Source of the DNA: Gnetum montanum | Taxonomy: Eukaryota; Streptophyta; Gnetopsida; Gnetales; Gnetaceae | Assembly: GCA_015680685.1 (NCBI GenBank) | Contig: MNCI01001321.1 | Span: 257,614-321,613 of the forward strand | DNA length: 64,000 nt | Direction of reading: 5' to 3' | Shown here: piece by piece, positions 23,480 to 36,573 of the stretch | Numbering within the stretch: the first letter of the stretch is position 1 | How the letters are laid out: each line of letters opens with the position of its first letter | Translations under genes and position numbers: made by a program | The notes under the pieces: model-generated | What the model was told of the DNA's origin: nothing | Databases searched by the model: none | The model's input: only the letters and a program-made list of their open reading frames with translations

Positions 23480-24560
23480 CTGAACTATAGAAATGCCAAA
23501 AGATTACTTTGGAGGTTTTTATAACACAAAGATGGGGATGGGATGTAAGGACTCTTGAATGGATACAAAGAGGAAAATTTGTACTAGAGTATGTAAGAGA
23601 AGTTTTGCCTAAAAAATAAGCTGCTAAAAAAATGTGGCGGGATACCTTTTGCCATTATTATCATAGCAAGAATGTTGAAGCACCGACATCTAGATGAATG
23701 GGATTCCACATTACAAGAGATGGAAATGTTAGTAAATTTTTCTCCTTCCTCACCATTACCTACTGTTATTGATTTTGGCATGAATTGGCCTTAGATTGCT
23801 ATTATTAAAGTATTAAGGCTAAATTCTGATGTCCTTGAGTTCAGCGTGAAGCCTTGCTCTGCATTCTTGGACATATTTGCAGAGGATGAGAAAATTAAGA
23901 GTGAGAAATTAATAGGAATGTGGGTAGCTAAAGGCCTAGTAGCATCTGAGAAAGAGGGGATCTCTATGCTAAAGCATCTAAACAATAGATGACCGCTCCA
24001 ATTGAAATACCTCACAAAATTTGGAGTTCATCCTACAAAGTATGGTATGGAATGTAGACTATATAGAATCATTGTTCATGATCTGGTCCATGGCTTAGTG
24101 GTGGCTCTTGTTAAGGAAACTAAGGAAACATGCCAAGGTTCATGCTCTAATGAAGAATTTGAGAGAGAATTGAAAATCATTGGAAGCCAAATTTGAAGAA
24201 TATCAATAAACAGGGCTATGATTCCCACCACATCATATGTCACTCTTTAGTTTGGCTACTACGCTTTAGTCACTAATCAAATGTCGACTTGGTAGTTATG
24301 AAAGATAGTTTCCTCCTCCTCACTGTGGATTCTAGATTTGGACTTGTGCAATAATATTTCCAAACTACCAAAATACCTACAAAATTTTTGGCTCATGAAA
24401 TTCCTCGAAATATCATGCATCCATTTGAAGAAATTTCCTAGTAGCCTGAGACATCTTAATCAATTATAGTATCTCTACACTAATGTTACACAAGATGTTC
24501 TACCATGGGTGGGGGAGGTACAGAGCCTCAGGCATTTCTCTAATCTCTCCTCTCATTTTG
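23480..24560 (+). pseudogene. NLR (NB-ARC-LRR) disease-resistance gene relic
   Basis: In one frame from 23633 to 24196: CGGIPFAIIIIARML (the GLPLA motif, changed to GIPFA), DEWDSTLQEM, then KPCSAFLDIFAEDEKIKSEK and IGMWVAKGLV (the winged-helix CFLYLAIFPED...LIRMWVAEG block), then VHDLVHGL (the MHD region). Leucine-rich repeats follow (24330-24560: LPKYLQNFWLMKFLEIS, FPSSLRHLNQL). The P-loop and kinase-2 are not visible, and stops occur at WP* and NNR*. NLRs are intracellular immune receptors. This is a host-gene relic, not part of an element. Confidence 0.8.
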
Positions 24561-25300
24561 TTACATGGAATACTATTACGAAGAGAACAAGAATTCCAGA
24601 GATGAGAGTATGGATGAGCATTTTCATAGAAATAGCAAGTGAAAATCAAGGTAACCAACCATGAAAATGGACATGGTAGAGAGTTTCATAGATGAATCAG
24701 TTAAAGCAAGTAGATATCAGAGAGTGCATGATGGCCAAAATGTGAAGTCTGATGGTAGTTCATATGTGGATTCACATGATGACAAAAATACGTGTCGGTC
24801 CTCTCAATAGGCCAAAATTCATTTATTGCTAAGTTAAGCTGTGATAAAAGATTCTAGTGTTTCAATATGGTTACACTTCACACATACTTTTTCTAATATC
24901 TCAAACGTGTATAATATGTTAACATCCACTATTGTGAAAGTAGTGATGTTAACTTTTAATTTTCCACTAGGAATTTGTTAAAAAATAAAAAATAAAAAGA
25001 CACTTATTTTTGGCCGAGAGGCCAATATGTCTGGCACGATTTAGGGGATGTAATTTGTCGCCCTCCATGTCACATGCCACATCATGTCACACACCACATT
25101 AGATTCACCAAGGAAAAAAAAAGATGTAGAAAAACATGATGGAAAGGCCATGCCATGGAAAAAAATGCAATTGAAAAAATGAATCAATTTGAAATTTTTT
25201 AATTTTAAAAATATAAAAAATTTTCTCAGCCAAATAATAGATATATATTATAGATATATAGCTAAACTAGTATTTAAGAAGAAAGAAAATTTATGGGATA
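24561..25300. other. Nothing recognised between the NLR relic and D
   Basis: No coding signal or clear repeat is seen. A run of related words (ATGCCACATCATGTCACACACCA, 25070-25100) is too short to call a repeat. Confidence 0.3.
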
Positions 25301-25309
25301 GTTTTTCAA

Positions 25310-26590
25310 TGTCCTATATGAATATAACACTTGTCACTTTTAATATCTATGGTAGTTATACGTAACAACCATGGCAATTATAACTCATGCTCATTAACTA
25401 CTATGGTGAATATAATTAACTCCCATAGTGGTTATAACACACTTTAATTTCTCATGATGTTACAACTATTGAATAGGACACTTGGCAACTATACCTTTTT
25501 AATCTCTATGATAGTTATCATTACCTCTATGGTGGTTATAACTAACCTTAATCTTACATGATGATTGTAGCTACCATGAAGCCATTATAGAAAAGCTTTA
25601 AGGGTAGAATGAAGAGGAAGGAAAATCAAGAAGATGTATTGAAGATTACTTGTAAAAATGGCTTGCTAATTACATCATCAATTCAGCTACTTTGTTTAAA
25701 TCTTGTCAGTTCTTTTCTTCTCATCTTGTCTTAGTTTCTTAGCTAATGATTTAGATAGTACTATGCTTGGCATTTAATTTTGAGATTTTTAGATTGCTCT
25801 TATAGCTCTATTTATATGCAATTCTAGACTTCTATTTGGTTGCCATATAAACTCTTATCTTGAGCAATTTAATAGTAATGTATTTATGAAATTGCTTATT
25901 TATGTCTAGAGAGTCTAGAAAATATTTGATATTTTGAGCTAACTTAAAATAGCTTCAATTTCTAAAGTCTTTTCCTTATGTTTCAATCTTGAACTTGTTA
26001 AATCTTTTCTTATAGCTCTATTATTTGCAATTCTTTACAACTATTTAATTAACCAAATAATAACATGTATTTTGACATTTACAAAGCATTTTGGTAGTTT
26101 AATATTAGTGTCTTTTATAAAATTGCTTATTAAGATCAGAGGATTTGGCCATTTTATAATGCTTTAGATTGAATTGAAATAGCTTTATTTTGAAGTGTTT
26201 CCTCATGTTCAATTTATCTCACTTAAATGTTTCAGATTTCACACAAATATACTTTTCTTTCTTATTTTCTTTTAAAATCCATTGAATCCTGCTCTATTTT
26301 TAATTTTCTTGTGGATATTTCTTTCTGAGAAAAAATAGTAGTAGATTTTTACAGAGTTATGCTTAAGCATTTTGGTAAAATGTTATTTATTTTGAGAAAC
26401 ATACTATAGGGACTATATAGACAAAGTAACTTGACAAAATAGTAATCTTTAATGATTCACACTATTCAACAAGGTTAGCTGAATTTCTATTATAATAGCT
26501 TATCACAGTTTCATACACAAACCCAATGATTTCAACATTCACAATAACAAACATACATTTATGATTAGTTTTCTCTATTACTACTGAGTT
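25310..26590 (+). repeat. LTR-like region of element D
   Basis: This matches the inverted copy at 11450-12213 and 19389-19530. Its 5' part (25310-25590) has tandem units like CTATGGTGGTTATAACT, each about 50 bp apart. The 3' boundary may lie just before 26600, where TGGTATCTAGG loosely resembles an initiator-Met primer site; this is weak. No second copy is found downstream of D's coding remnants. Confidence 0.45.
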
Positions 26591-27059
26591 TATTTGGTGG
26601 TATCTAGGCCTTGGCATTTCCAAAGACTAGCAAACACCCAAACTCAAGTTTGAAGAAACACCTTTATTTCCTTGATCCTACTCACAAGACTGAAGGGAAA
26701 TGTTGGTGGTCCCAAATGATCACCAACACATTCTTTTTAGCATTAGGAGGGCAAGAACATTTGTTACCGATGTTCATAATTTAATAGCTTATTACATTCA
26801 AAGAGCCTAATAGTCTTAGCATGTCAATAGTTTTTTTTGGTGCTAAAAGGTGGATAAGAAAATTTGTTATTTTTTTGAGTTAATGATTGAATAGACTAGT
26901 AGTTTAGAAGATTTCAAAAGTTCTAAAGAATTTTCTGATTATTCATCATAAGAAGAACAAAAAAAAAAAAAGGTTTTTGAGTTTGGGATAAGTAGTGGAG
27001 TAAAAACTAGAAGAATAAGAAGTTCACCTCTTTTGTCTAGTTTATCATTCTATAGGATA

Positions 27060-28347
27060 AGGTCAAAGAAATATAAGAGTTTAGCCATCAAAAGGAATCC
27101 TAATAGGATGGAAAATTCAGAACTAGTGAATCCTTGGCAAAGAGGCACACCATCAAGTTTTTAAAACTACAATGATATTCCTAAGGTAGTTTACAAATAT
27201 TTTCCTAAGCCTTTTATTCTAGGGAAAACTTACTTGGCTGAAGAATACATTCACTTATTTGAGTTAGCTTTAGCTTAGGTAAATATTCAATACCAAGGCC
27301 AAGCTTGTAGGTTTTTTGTAGTAAATTTAAAGGATATGACTCATATTTGGTATTTAAACTTATCAAGAAGCAGTATTACAAGTTGGAATAACATGAGTCT
27401 TTTCTTAGCTCAGTTTGGAAATCAATTAGATCAACAACAACTATACTGTGGGCTAGTACAAGCTAAGAAAGGATTTAAAGAGTTAATTAGAGATTTCAAA
27501 ATTAAATTTCAATGAATTTGTGGGCTCTTTAAAAGACAATATAGACCATTAGATGAAATTCTTAGAGATACTTATCTTAAGGTTTTAAATCCCAATATTT
27601 CAATTTGGTTAAGAAGAACTCTAAACTTTCTAAAATTGAATTATTTCTTTAGTGAAGCTATATGGTTAGAAAAATAGTTGAACTTAAACAATGAAGAAAT
27701 TAGCACAGCTCAAAAAGATGAAGAAAAAATTACAATCCCTATGCAGGATTTTGTCCAACTTAAAGCATTACTACAACCATCTTGTATTAAGAAAAAGTAA
27801 GAGTTAGAAGGTAGAGAATCTAAAAAAGGACAATTAATGAGAGACTTGTCCAACAAAGTAGTGAAACTAGAAAAAGCTTTTGCAAATGTTAAAATCAAGG
27901 AAGAAAAGAAAAATAAGAAACATAAGCATCAAGATACTAAGTTAGCATACAATGCAGAAGATAGTAATCTTACTATGTCCAACTTCCTTGATAATGAATA
28001 TAATAATGAGCTATCTAGTGTTCATTATGCAAGAAAATCTTCTAAAAATGGATCTAGTGATACCTCTTCCCTATAAAGTTCTGAAGAGGATATATCATCA
28101 AATGAAGAGTGTAATAACAATGAAGAAAATATTTATAATTTGTGATCAAAGGAAAAATTAACTACTTCTAGACTTCTAAATGTCATTTTTGATCCATCTA
28201 TTAAGAGGAAGGTTTTCAAAACAAGTAGAAAAGAGAAAAATACAAGTAAAGAAGATCAAGTAGAGAAAATTACTTAAAATCAAACTTTTAATAAATGGAT
28301 AAAGAAATTAGGCTTTTACATAGATGAAAAATATAATCTATTTGAGG
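27060..28347 (+). pseudogene. gag pseudogene of element D (5' half, before insertion of B)
   Basis: The frame reads KYFPKPFILGKTYLAEEY, then DMTHIWYLNLSRSSITSWN and FLAQFGNQLDQQQ, the WY.SL..SI.SW pattern of Ty3/gypsy Gag. A long Lys/Glu-rich coiled-coil segment follows (27710-28160). Stops are present. It ends at the ATCAT duplication where B starts; protease of the same element resumes at 54866. There is no similarity to the A/B or C gag beyond the general fold. Confidence 0.55.
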
Positions 28348-28352
28348 ATCAT

Positions 28353-29145
28353 TGATGAGTCATCATTTAGTCAACCGTGATATCATGTACGCAATATTGC
28401 AACTTATCTTCTCATCTATAAATAAGAGGTAGACAATTTTGATAGGCAGTTACAAAGTAAGTCTTAGAATTAAGTTTTGATTTTAGTTTTTCTCTCAACT
28501 CTTCCTCCCAGTGTATGCCCACGGTGTGGTAATTGTAATTGTACAACATCTTTATTCGAGTATGACGTACTTGGACATGCACATGACTAAAAATAAACAT
28601 CGAGACTAGTTTATCATTGTAGCATTCACTTAGTTTAATTAATTATTTATTTAATTTTTATTTACTTCTTTCCTAGTTAATCTCTCTCATCCTTAACTCC
28701 TTTTAAATGCAAAATGAGTACGACTTGATCATGAGCATTTAACTGTGACTACTTGGTAACTCAGTAGCGTACCTAGGATCTACACTTGGTAATCCCAATG
28801 GTAGTCATGCATGAAGTCCAAGATGTGTACGGATGATTGAGGAATGGATGCTCATCACACTTAGGCTAGCTTAGGTTCTCTCTCACCCTTCTCTCTTAGC
28901 TTAGTTAGTATTATTTTCCATTATCTTCAAGAGTAACATTAGGTTAGAAACCACATCATACACCTCACTATGGACTAAATCATACGTGATAAAGCTAATA
29001 CTAGTCTAGGTGGGAATACAGGGAACTACGACCTAAGGCTAACTATCTAGATACCACAACTAGCCTATCTGCGCAGTTTGACTGGATCACACGTGCAACG
29101 CTCATATTCGTATGGTTGAGTGTAGGGGTACCTTGCTACTCATCA
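28353..29145 (+). repeat. 5' LTR of element B
   Basis: 793 bp, TGATGAG...CTCATCA. A TATA-like CTATAAATAAGAGG lies at 28420-28433 and AATAAA near 28590. It is about 29 bp shorter than the 3' LTR, mainly because it has fewer GATATC units in U3 (one exact copy against three). Confidence 0.92.
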
Positions 29146-29146
29146 T

Positions 29147-29164
29147 TGGCACTGTTGCTGGGGA
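29147..29164 (+). other. Primer binding site of B, tRNA-Asp type
   Basis: TGGCACTGTTGCTGGGGA lies one base after the LTR. It is the A site with two changes, consistent with age. Confidence 0.8.
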
Positions 29165-29285
29165 CGATGCTAGTTATCTAGATTAGTTATATCATACAAG
29201 GTTGCTGTATAGGAATTAATGATATATATTTATAAAGAAATAATTATAAATAGTCACACATAAATTCACATATAATTTTACAACC

Positions 29286-31273
29286 ATGCCTCTCCTACAA
29301 GATTACGATAATGCCACACCTAGTGAGGAAGTTCATTGGATAGCCAACGAATTATATGACAATGAAGATTGGAGTACACAACCTAAGGTGGTGGTTTCTT
29401 ATAAACATAAATGAAGGAAACATCGTCCCAATGCTCAAAAGAATAACTTACCTAATGATGATGAACCCCTACTGGCCACTACAAGCTTAATGCAAATACA
29501 AGAGGTTATTCAAATCTCCCATAGGCATCATATAGAGAGTCACCTACCCAGGCTTAATTTAAACAACTTTCCTACTTTCTCAGGAGGCTATGACTTAGAT
29601 CTACATCAACATTTGCAAGCCTTCTACGATGCCTGCACATGGAACAACATTGATAACAAATGTAAAAAACTCAAGCTCTTTCCTATGACACTCATTGGCC
29701 AAGCAAAAGTATGGTATAGATCATTAACACCAAATTTAATACAACATTGGTCAACAATGGTAGAACTCTTTAACAAAAGATATCAAACCTATGCAAGAGT
29801 GTTAGCCTTGAGGAAACAAATCCAAGAGTGGAAACAGGCACAACATGAACCCTTAGACATGGCCTTAGAAAGATATTATGCATTGTTAAACAATTGTCCA
29901 CGCCATAAGTTCTCCGAGGAAAGGCTAATGTACCATATCATTGATGGGCTTTGTGATGAAACAAGAGAGACCCTAGGAATGTATGCTAAAGGTCAATTAT
30001 ACCAACTACGAACCCATCATGTCCAAGAGCTTATTAAGTAGGTAGCAAAAGAGGAAGGAGAAATGGCTAGATGGGAGAGTGTTGAAAAATAGCAACAGGA
30101 CCAAAAGCTCAAGTTAACAAAGGTCCATAATCATAAAAAGGAGAAATCAACCTATCACAAGGAGAAAGAACCATCTTTTCTAGTACAACAATCATTAGAG
30201 GAAGTCAAGGAAAAGATCAATAAGATGTTGGAATGGACGTATAAAAAGTTTGGAGAATATATTGATATTATTGGAGATAGAGTTTTGACAACCCGAGAAA
30301 CAGAACAAAACATCAGTAGACAATCAGAAAGAAGGGATGAAGGAAATAAAAGCTCAACTACCAATCATACGTATGAATGCAACATATGCTTGTACAATCA
30401 TCCCAAGGGCCAGTGCCCAATCCTGTTACATTTATATGAGCATTGGGGAAACACGTTACACCCAAAGTTTGTATAGAGATACTGTGTTCGATCATAGTGG
30501 AAACAATCCCAGTCATGGGGGAAGCCATCCCTAAACTGGAGACACCCTTTGTATCATCTGAATCCAAATGCTTATCTAGTTCAACATCCTATTTCCCTAA
30601 CTAGGTCAACATACTCTATCTCACCGCATAATCATTCTCCTCAATACTATCAGCCCATGTCCTCAACACAACCACTTCCTTATGCACCTTACACTACTCC
30701 TAATTTTCAACATTCTCATCCGCTCCCTTCTTCTATATCACCACCAACAATTCCTAAGGTGTCTACACCATAGTAACAACCCACGAATGCTACTTGTGGT
30801 ACTATTGCCAAAAGCAGTGAGAGACCTAAGCAACATCGAAGGCGTCCCTTCTTTAGAAATGTTCCTCGGAAGGAAAAACACAATTCCAAGGCCACTACAT
30901 CCTCCAACTTAGCACAAGCCCAACACTATGGTGCACCCTTATCTTTAGACCCAACACCTCATGTTACTTCATCAGGGCCACCAACTAACACTCCAACAAC
31001 CATACGGCCTAATGAACATAGTCATGGAAGGCAACATCCCGATCCTTGCATACCATCTAACAATCCCAAATATCATAGTGGGTCAACTCTTTAACTGGGA
31101 ATCACATCTCATAAATTACCCCAGTATGCTTCCTATAACCAAGTGTGTGAGTCCCAATGGGGTAAGTATGACCGAGTTCCAATATTTCCAACATGTAAGA
31201 ATCCTCATCTTTCATTTATTAATCTTTCCATGCTCAACCATTTAGTTATGGGGGATATTCCCCATTCTAAATA
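29286..31273 (+). pseudogene. gag of element B, nearly continuous frame
   Basis: ATG 29286 opens a frame that stays in register to 31273, broken by nonsense codons only (29412, 30039, 30090, 30474, 30495, 30771 and a few more). The capsid core (29550-30038) has NNFPTFSGGYDLD, KLKLFPMTLIGQAKVWYRSL and QHWSTMVELFNKRYQ. A zinc knuckle near 30378-30416, CNICLYNHPKGQC, has CX2CX3HX4C spacing. A Pro-rich tail (30549-30773) and RRPFFRNVP follow. There is no DSG protease motif, unlike A. It would encode the particle protein. Confidence 0.88.
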
Positions 31274-32140
31274 ACAAGTAGGGTTAATAAATATTTTTCA
31301 ATTTCTTTAATTTTACAATTTTTGTTTTCCATTTTTTCATCTTTCAATTTCTTTTTTTATCTTTTTGTCTTTTTTTCTTTTTATAAGTAATCTCATCTAT
31401 GAATAAAGCACTCATGTGGCTCGTTGGTTGAGGTGTGTTCTATGTTATTGAGTCTTGAGTGATCAATTATTTGGACAGTGAGCCCATTACACCCACTCAT
31501 CCACTCTACAAATAAGAGGTGTTGTTCGAGGGTACAATGATATTCTTGACATTCTTAAAAACTTAAAATTCATTTTGTGTTCATTGTACTTGAAATGAAT
31601 AAGGAAAGATCAAGAGGGAATTCTTACCTCGTTGTTCTTGTAATTGTAGCTTGTTTCTTGTATAGCTTAGAATTCTTACCTCATTCCAGTGATAATTTAC
31701 ATGTGTGTGTTTTGTGGAATTAGTGTGGATTACATTTAACCCTTCAAGTGCCCATGGACACTTTTAAGTGTGGTTACGCAAGGGCAGTAAAGGTTGGAAC
31801 CTGCTTTGGGGAGGATCCACTTGCATAATTTTTGTAATTTTCACTCATGACCCATCTTCCACACACCATTTCTTACCCCTCAGCATATTTTTCAACGATT
31901 TTCTTTCCCTACTACTATCCCTCTGAATAATAACATTTCTATGTACCATTACATGGCCTTTTTCTCTCACTTACCACCCGAGGTTTTATTGATCAATTAC
32001 AACCACCCATAATTATTCATGCCTTTGCAACAATTTAAATTATCCTTGAATCCTTTAACATGTGTCACATATCCTTATTTTCATTTTTTTATTCTAGAAA
32101 TTTTTTCCAAATTTAGTATTTTTCATTGTCCCCAATGTTA
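31274..32140 (+). other. Non-coding middle of B
   Basis: A T-rich tract (31290-31385) is followed by the block around CCTGCTTTGGGGAGGATCCAC (31795-31815) that A shares. A second CTACAAATAAGAGG (31504) resembles the LTR TATA segment. No coding signal is seen. Confidence 0.5.
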
Positions 32141-32145
32141 CTTAA

Positions 32146-32202
32146 GCTGCAATATCGCATACGTGATATCACATCCCGTCTGCCTATATATACGTGGCCC
32201 CA
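32146..32202 (+). promoter_or_regulatory. Internal promoter-like segment of B
   Basis: AATATCGC, then GTGATATCACA (exact GATATC near 32165), then a TATA-like CTATATATA near 32185, in the same order and spacing class as the LTR U3. It lies upstream of ORF2, whose start is now at 51266 beyond the C insertion. It could drive ORF2, or be a scrap of an older LTR. Confidence 0.4.
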
Positions 32203-32371
32203 CACTATAGCATTAAGAATAAATTATGTTAAAAATAATTTCATCCCTAGGTACATCGGGAAACTAAAATTGAAAAACCACCTAAGTAACAGGAATCACT
32301 ATTACAATCATTCCGAAAGCATCACAGGGAGATAGAATAAATTAAATTAGTTAAGGAAAGATGTAAGGTAT

Positions 32372-34109
32372 TGAAACACCACTAATTTTGGCCTAATACT
32401 TTGAAATGAGAACAACTCAGATCCTCTTTAACTTTAGCTTTCGGGAGGCAAAATTTGACTAAGGCATGGAATTCACACCCAGTTTCCTCACACTGTCAAG
32501 CTAGCTTACCCTTAGTGTGAGTAACTCCAATAGCTTCAAAATCAAATAAAAAATGGTCCAAATCTAAGAGTGCAAGCCATCCTCAAGGGCCACAGAAGTC
32601 CACTCCAAGTTTTAGCATTGAGGAGTCCAAATTTTGGGTCAAATGGCACAAATTTGCTCACTCATGTTGTGGTCATGCTGGCAACATGAGTGCAGTGTGA
32701 GAAACTCTGAGTGCAGCATGAGCAACTCTGAAAGCCTCAAAACTATGTCAAAATGATCTGACTTCCAAGGTGTAAGTCATCCTTAGGGCTCATTATCGAC
32801 AACTTCAAGTTCCACCCCTAGAATTCTAGATTTCAGAACCAAAATTGCAAGTTTTTGTAGCTCACACTATGGTCACACTGCACTCATGCTGGTAGCATGA
32901 GTCCAACGTGAGTTACCATAAGTGGTTCAAAACAAGGCACATCAAGCTCAATTTTTGGCTTAGAGATCACTCTTAGGGTCAACCACATAGTCAGACAACA
33001 GTTGCACTCAAGAAACAGGCTTCAAAAATCAAAATTTGGTGGAAAATATGTCATTTTAGCTCACTCACATTGAGGTCATTCTGGCAGCATGAATGTAGCA
33101 TGAGCACACTGGAGACACGCTAGGACAAAATCAACTCACACTGGAAGCTCTGGTGAAACAAAGATGCCTCGAACAGCCACAGAACCACTTATATCGACAT
33201 CCTGTAGTAGTTAATTCAAAGATTGAGAAGTTTTAAGTGAGATGGAATCAATTTCTCTTGCTGTACATTATCATTTTCATTGTAAATTTTCATCATTTGT
33301 GATCTTGCCAAGTTCTTACACTCCAAATTGTATGTGCTTCCATGAGTGTAAGGTAGCTTGGGTAAGCCAACACACATTGTAAGATACAATGCACCTGGTC
33401 AAGAATGTAGCTTGCCTACACATGTCCAACTCACACACAGTTGTCCATCAAACACGTGTCATTTGATCCATTTTTCGTCTTATTACTCAGCCATTGATTC
33501 CATCCATGAGTTCCGCACCCGAGCCCAGCCAACCCTATAAATACCCTATCAATTCACATAAATGGGGTTGGCAATTTTGAAGGTTGATAGCTTAGGAAAC
33601 TCAAACCAGAAATTCTTGGACGCTCGGGCACACTTGACTCCTTGTATCCAAGAACTTCTGAAACACATCACCCTGGGGCTTGGCGCTTGACTTTCCATCT
33701 ACATGTGTAGCTATGCTTTGACTGGTGCACACTCTTTCTAAGCAATACAACACAATTCATTTTTCTGGCCATTATGTTGTTTGCACTGTTTTAAATTTAG
33801 TTTACGTTTTGTTTACAATACCAATTTTGTATACGTTTCTATTTGCATTTCATGTGTACTGTTTACATTTTTCATTTCTTGAATACTATTTACATTTCGA
33901 ACATCAATTATGATAACCCCAGCACAAGCCATAGTTTATGCTTAGGGAAGTCCTTGGTTAATTTTTGTGCAGACCATCCAAGGCACTCTACCTTCATTCC
34001 CTTTTCCATCTTTCGCTCGCATGAAGGTAGGGTCAACTGTGCTTGTCCGATGATCTTTCGGTATTTTTTTTTCCTTTCCAACCTTACGCCAATGATTTAG
34101 GTCAGTACA
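32372..34109 (+). repeat. 5' LTR of element C
   Basis: 1738 bp, TGAAACACC...GTACA. A TATA box CTATAAATA lies at 33535-33543. The first kilobase is dense in words like ACTCATGCTGG and CTCACACTG. It aligns with 49447-51209 throughout. Confidence 0.93.
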
Positions 34110-34115
34110 ATAAAT

Positions 34116-34133
34116 TGGCACTAGAAGGAGGGA
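34116..34133 (+). other. Primer binding site of C
   Basis: TGGCACTAGAAGGAGGGA begins six bases after the LTR. The same site appears after LTR F1 (TGGTGCTAGAAGGAGGGC) and F2, so it is a family feature. I cannot name the tRNA with confidence. Confidence 0.75.
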
Positions 34134-34483
34134 CTAACTTTTTTACCTTCTATCAAAACATTGATCACGCTACCTGTCCAAACACTACACAAACTAAGTG
34201 CTGAAACTAAAGCCTAGCTTATCAAGCTAGCTTGCACACACTTAGCTTGACTTACCCACCTTGTCCCCAGATACCATGTTGTCAGCTACTCACGCTACAG
34301 CTACTCACGTTGTTAGCTTGCTCATGTTGTTAATTAGTCATGCTATTAGCTTGTTCACACTGTCAACTTTCTCACACTGTCAGCTTACTCATGCTATCAG
34401 TTTCTCAGGCTGTAAGCTTCCTCATGCTGTCAGTTTCTCACGCTCAAATTGTCCAGCCCAATTTATTCACACTTACTATGGAA

Positions 34484-36573
34484 ACCTCCCAGATCAACCC
34501 AGTGAAACTACCTATCTTTGACTTTGGGGCTGAAACCTTGAACCCTATGACTACTATGGAATCCATAACTATTATTAAATAGATAAACCCCCAAGGCCCT
34601 ATCTGCTAGTCACTAAGGCTATAGGGCAAAGACCCTACTTATGCAACACTCACACTGGAACAATATAACTTTATCTGTGTAAAGATTCAAGCCAACTTTC
34701 CCATTGACTATCTAGAAAGCGAGGCAAAGCGAAACTATGAACTTATTTACAAAGGAGGTCATGAGTTTATTCCCTCAGCATTTGATATAATCCCTCTTTC
34801 CGAACACCACCATCGACTCATATCCCAGCTTGTCATGGCAAGAAGTCAAGCCTTATAGCCACCTCCAATAGAGCCTCAAAATGGAGATGAGGAATATGAC
34901 TTTATAGCCCAATCTGAGCATGGGGATTCATACCATACCGTCAGTCCCCACATCCATACAAACCCATTGTTCCAACCCTTCCTAAAAGAGACCATACTTC
35001 CACCTTTATCCATGAACGCTCGACCACCAACATCTCTATAGGAAGTACCCACTTCCATTCCCATCTTCTCCAGGCTCAACATTCAATCTGATATATCCAC
35101 TTCCATCATACCTCCACAAGTACAGTCCCAACAACCCCCTCCCCAAACTAATGTAGGATCGATGTTTCAACTCAAGTGATTAGGATGCCATCAATTATAC
35201 CAACTTCCACGTCCATCCATTACATACCACAAGTGCAAATCCAGGGAGCACCATTGATTACTTCAGCCCAACACGTTTAGCAACACCAATCTACTCACTA
35301 CAGAGTACCACATTCTACAGTCTCATCTTTGAATGTTGCTCCACCACAACAACTGATAATTCAATAGTCCTCCTTTCCACAAATAATACAACAATCAAAT
35401 TACTATTAATCACAACCCACTCAACCCATTAGTCTGCCTACCATCCAAGAGTAGGCAGATACAAAGAAAATGATGCATTTGCTAACAAAGGAGATAAGGT
35501 ACCTTAAAACTATAAAAACTAAGGAAATTAAGGTACTAGAATTCTATCAAGATGATCCAATCAGCCTCGTAGTTCCACTATTAACCTTGCCAAAGGGAGT
35601 CTCATTACTCTAGTTAACCAAGTACAATGGAGAGGGAGATCCAAACACCCACTTAGTAACATTTCAAATAGAATGTCTATTTCTTTAGGCATGGCCTCAT
35701 GTAATTCTGTGTGTGTTTGCTATGTCCTTAATGGGAAAAGCATTAGACTGGTACCGAGCTTTACCCCGTAGCTCCATATCTTCTCTAGAAGATTTGTTAC
35801 ACCAGTTTGTCACCTGTTTTAAATATAATTTAAAGCTTGAAGCCACACTAGATAGCTTCATTCAGATCAAATAAGCACAGTTAGAACCAGTGCAGAACTT
35901 TATCCAAAGGTGGAGTATGGCCCTCAATGAACTTCATGAGCCCATCCCTGAAACATATCTACTTATCATCCTTAAAGCATCCATGAATGACTTTATTAAA
36001 TCAAAACTTTATTATCTAAATGACCATACCTTAAGTCAAGAATTTTTGCAAATTAAGAATATAGAAGAGGGGGCACAAACAAGTAACGATCCAGCCTACT
36101 CAACCTTTAGGAGCCAACATACAAGAAAAGAAAAGGATAAATCCAAAATGATGGTAGCGGCGGTGGCAGAAACAACCCAACCTGACTATCTAGGATAGAA
36201 AGGAAAATAACCCACTGCTCCAACTGAGCAAGAAAGGACTGCATCCATGCTTATGCTCGAGTCCTTCTCAAATAAAAACACCAACATGGGTCACACTCGT
36301 ACATTCAAATGAAAGAATACCACCCAATATACACCCTTACCTATGAAGCCCTTACAATTGTTGGATCAGCTTCTAAAGCTCGGGTTAATCAAGCATAAAC
36401 AAATGTCTCCTGTGGCCTCTCAAAAACATGATCAATTTTGTGAGCTGGCCAAGAACCCAACTCTAGCAATAGCTAATGAGCCCCCCATTCCAAGAGGTTT
36501 TAGGTTGGACAGATTTTGCAAATATCACCAACGGTGTGGTCATGGAACTGATTACTATTTCACCTTAAAATAG
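34484..36573 (+). pseudogene. gag pseudogene of element C
   Basis: ATG 34484 follows the leader. The N-terminal block contains EQYNFICVKIQANFP. A Pro/Gln/Ser linker follows (34850-35450). The capsid-like core (35470-36200) has VLEFYQDDPISLVV, SLMGKALDWYRALPRSSISS, FVTCFKYNLKLEATLDSF and NDFIKSKLYYLNDHTLSQEF. A Tat-type Cys/His motif, FCKYHQRCGHGTDYYF, lies at about 36513-36560. Stops and frame changes break the linker. It is the same family as G, H and F2 gag. Confidence 0.88.

Noticed and set aside
26800-28350. Integrated plant pararetrovirus as the source of D
   Set aside because: The gag-like WY.SL..SI.SW pattern and the RNase H type fit Ty3/gypsy. No movement protein or viral coat motif was seen.
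34261-34582. Two overlapping Ser/His/Leu-rich frames before gag of C
   Set aside because: They are translations of the CTCACGCT micro-repeats in the leader; the real gag frame starts at 34484.
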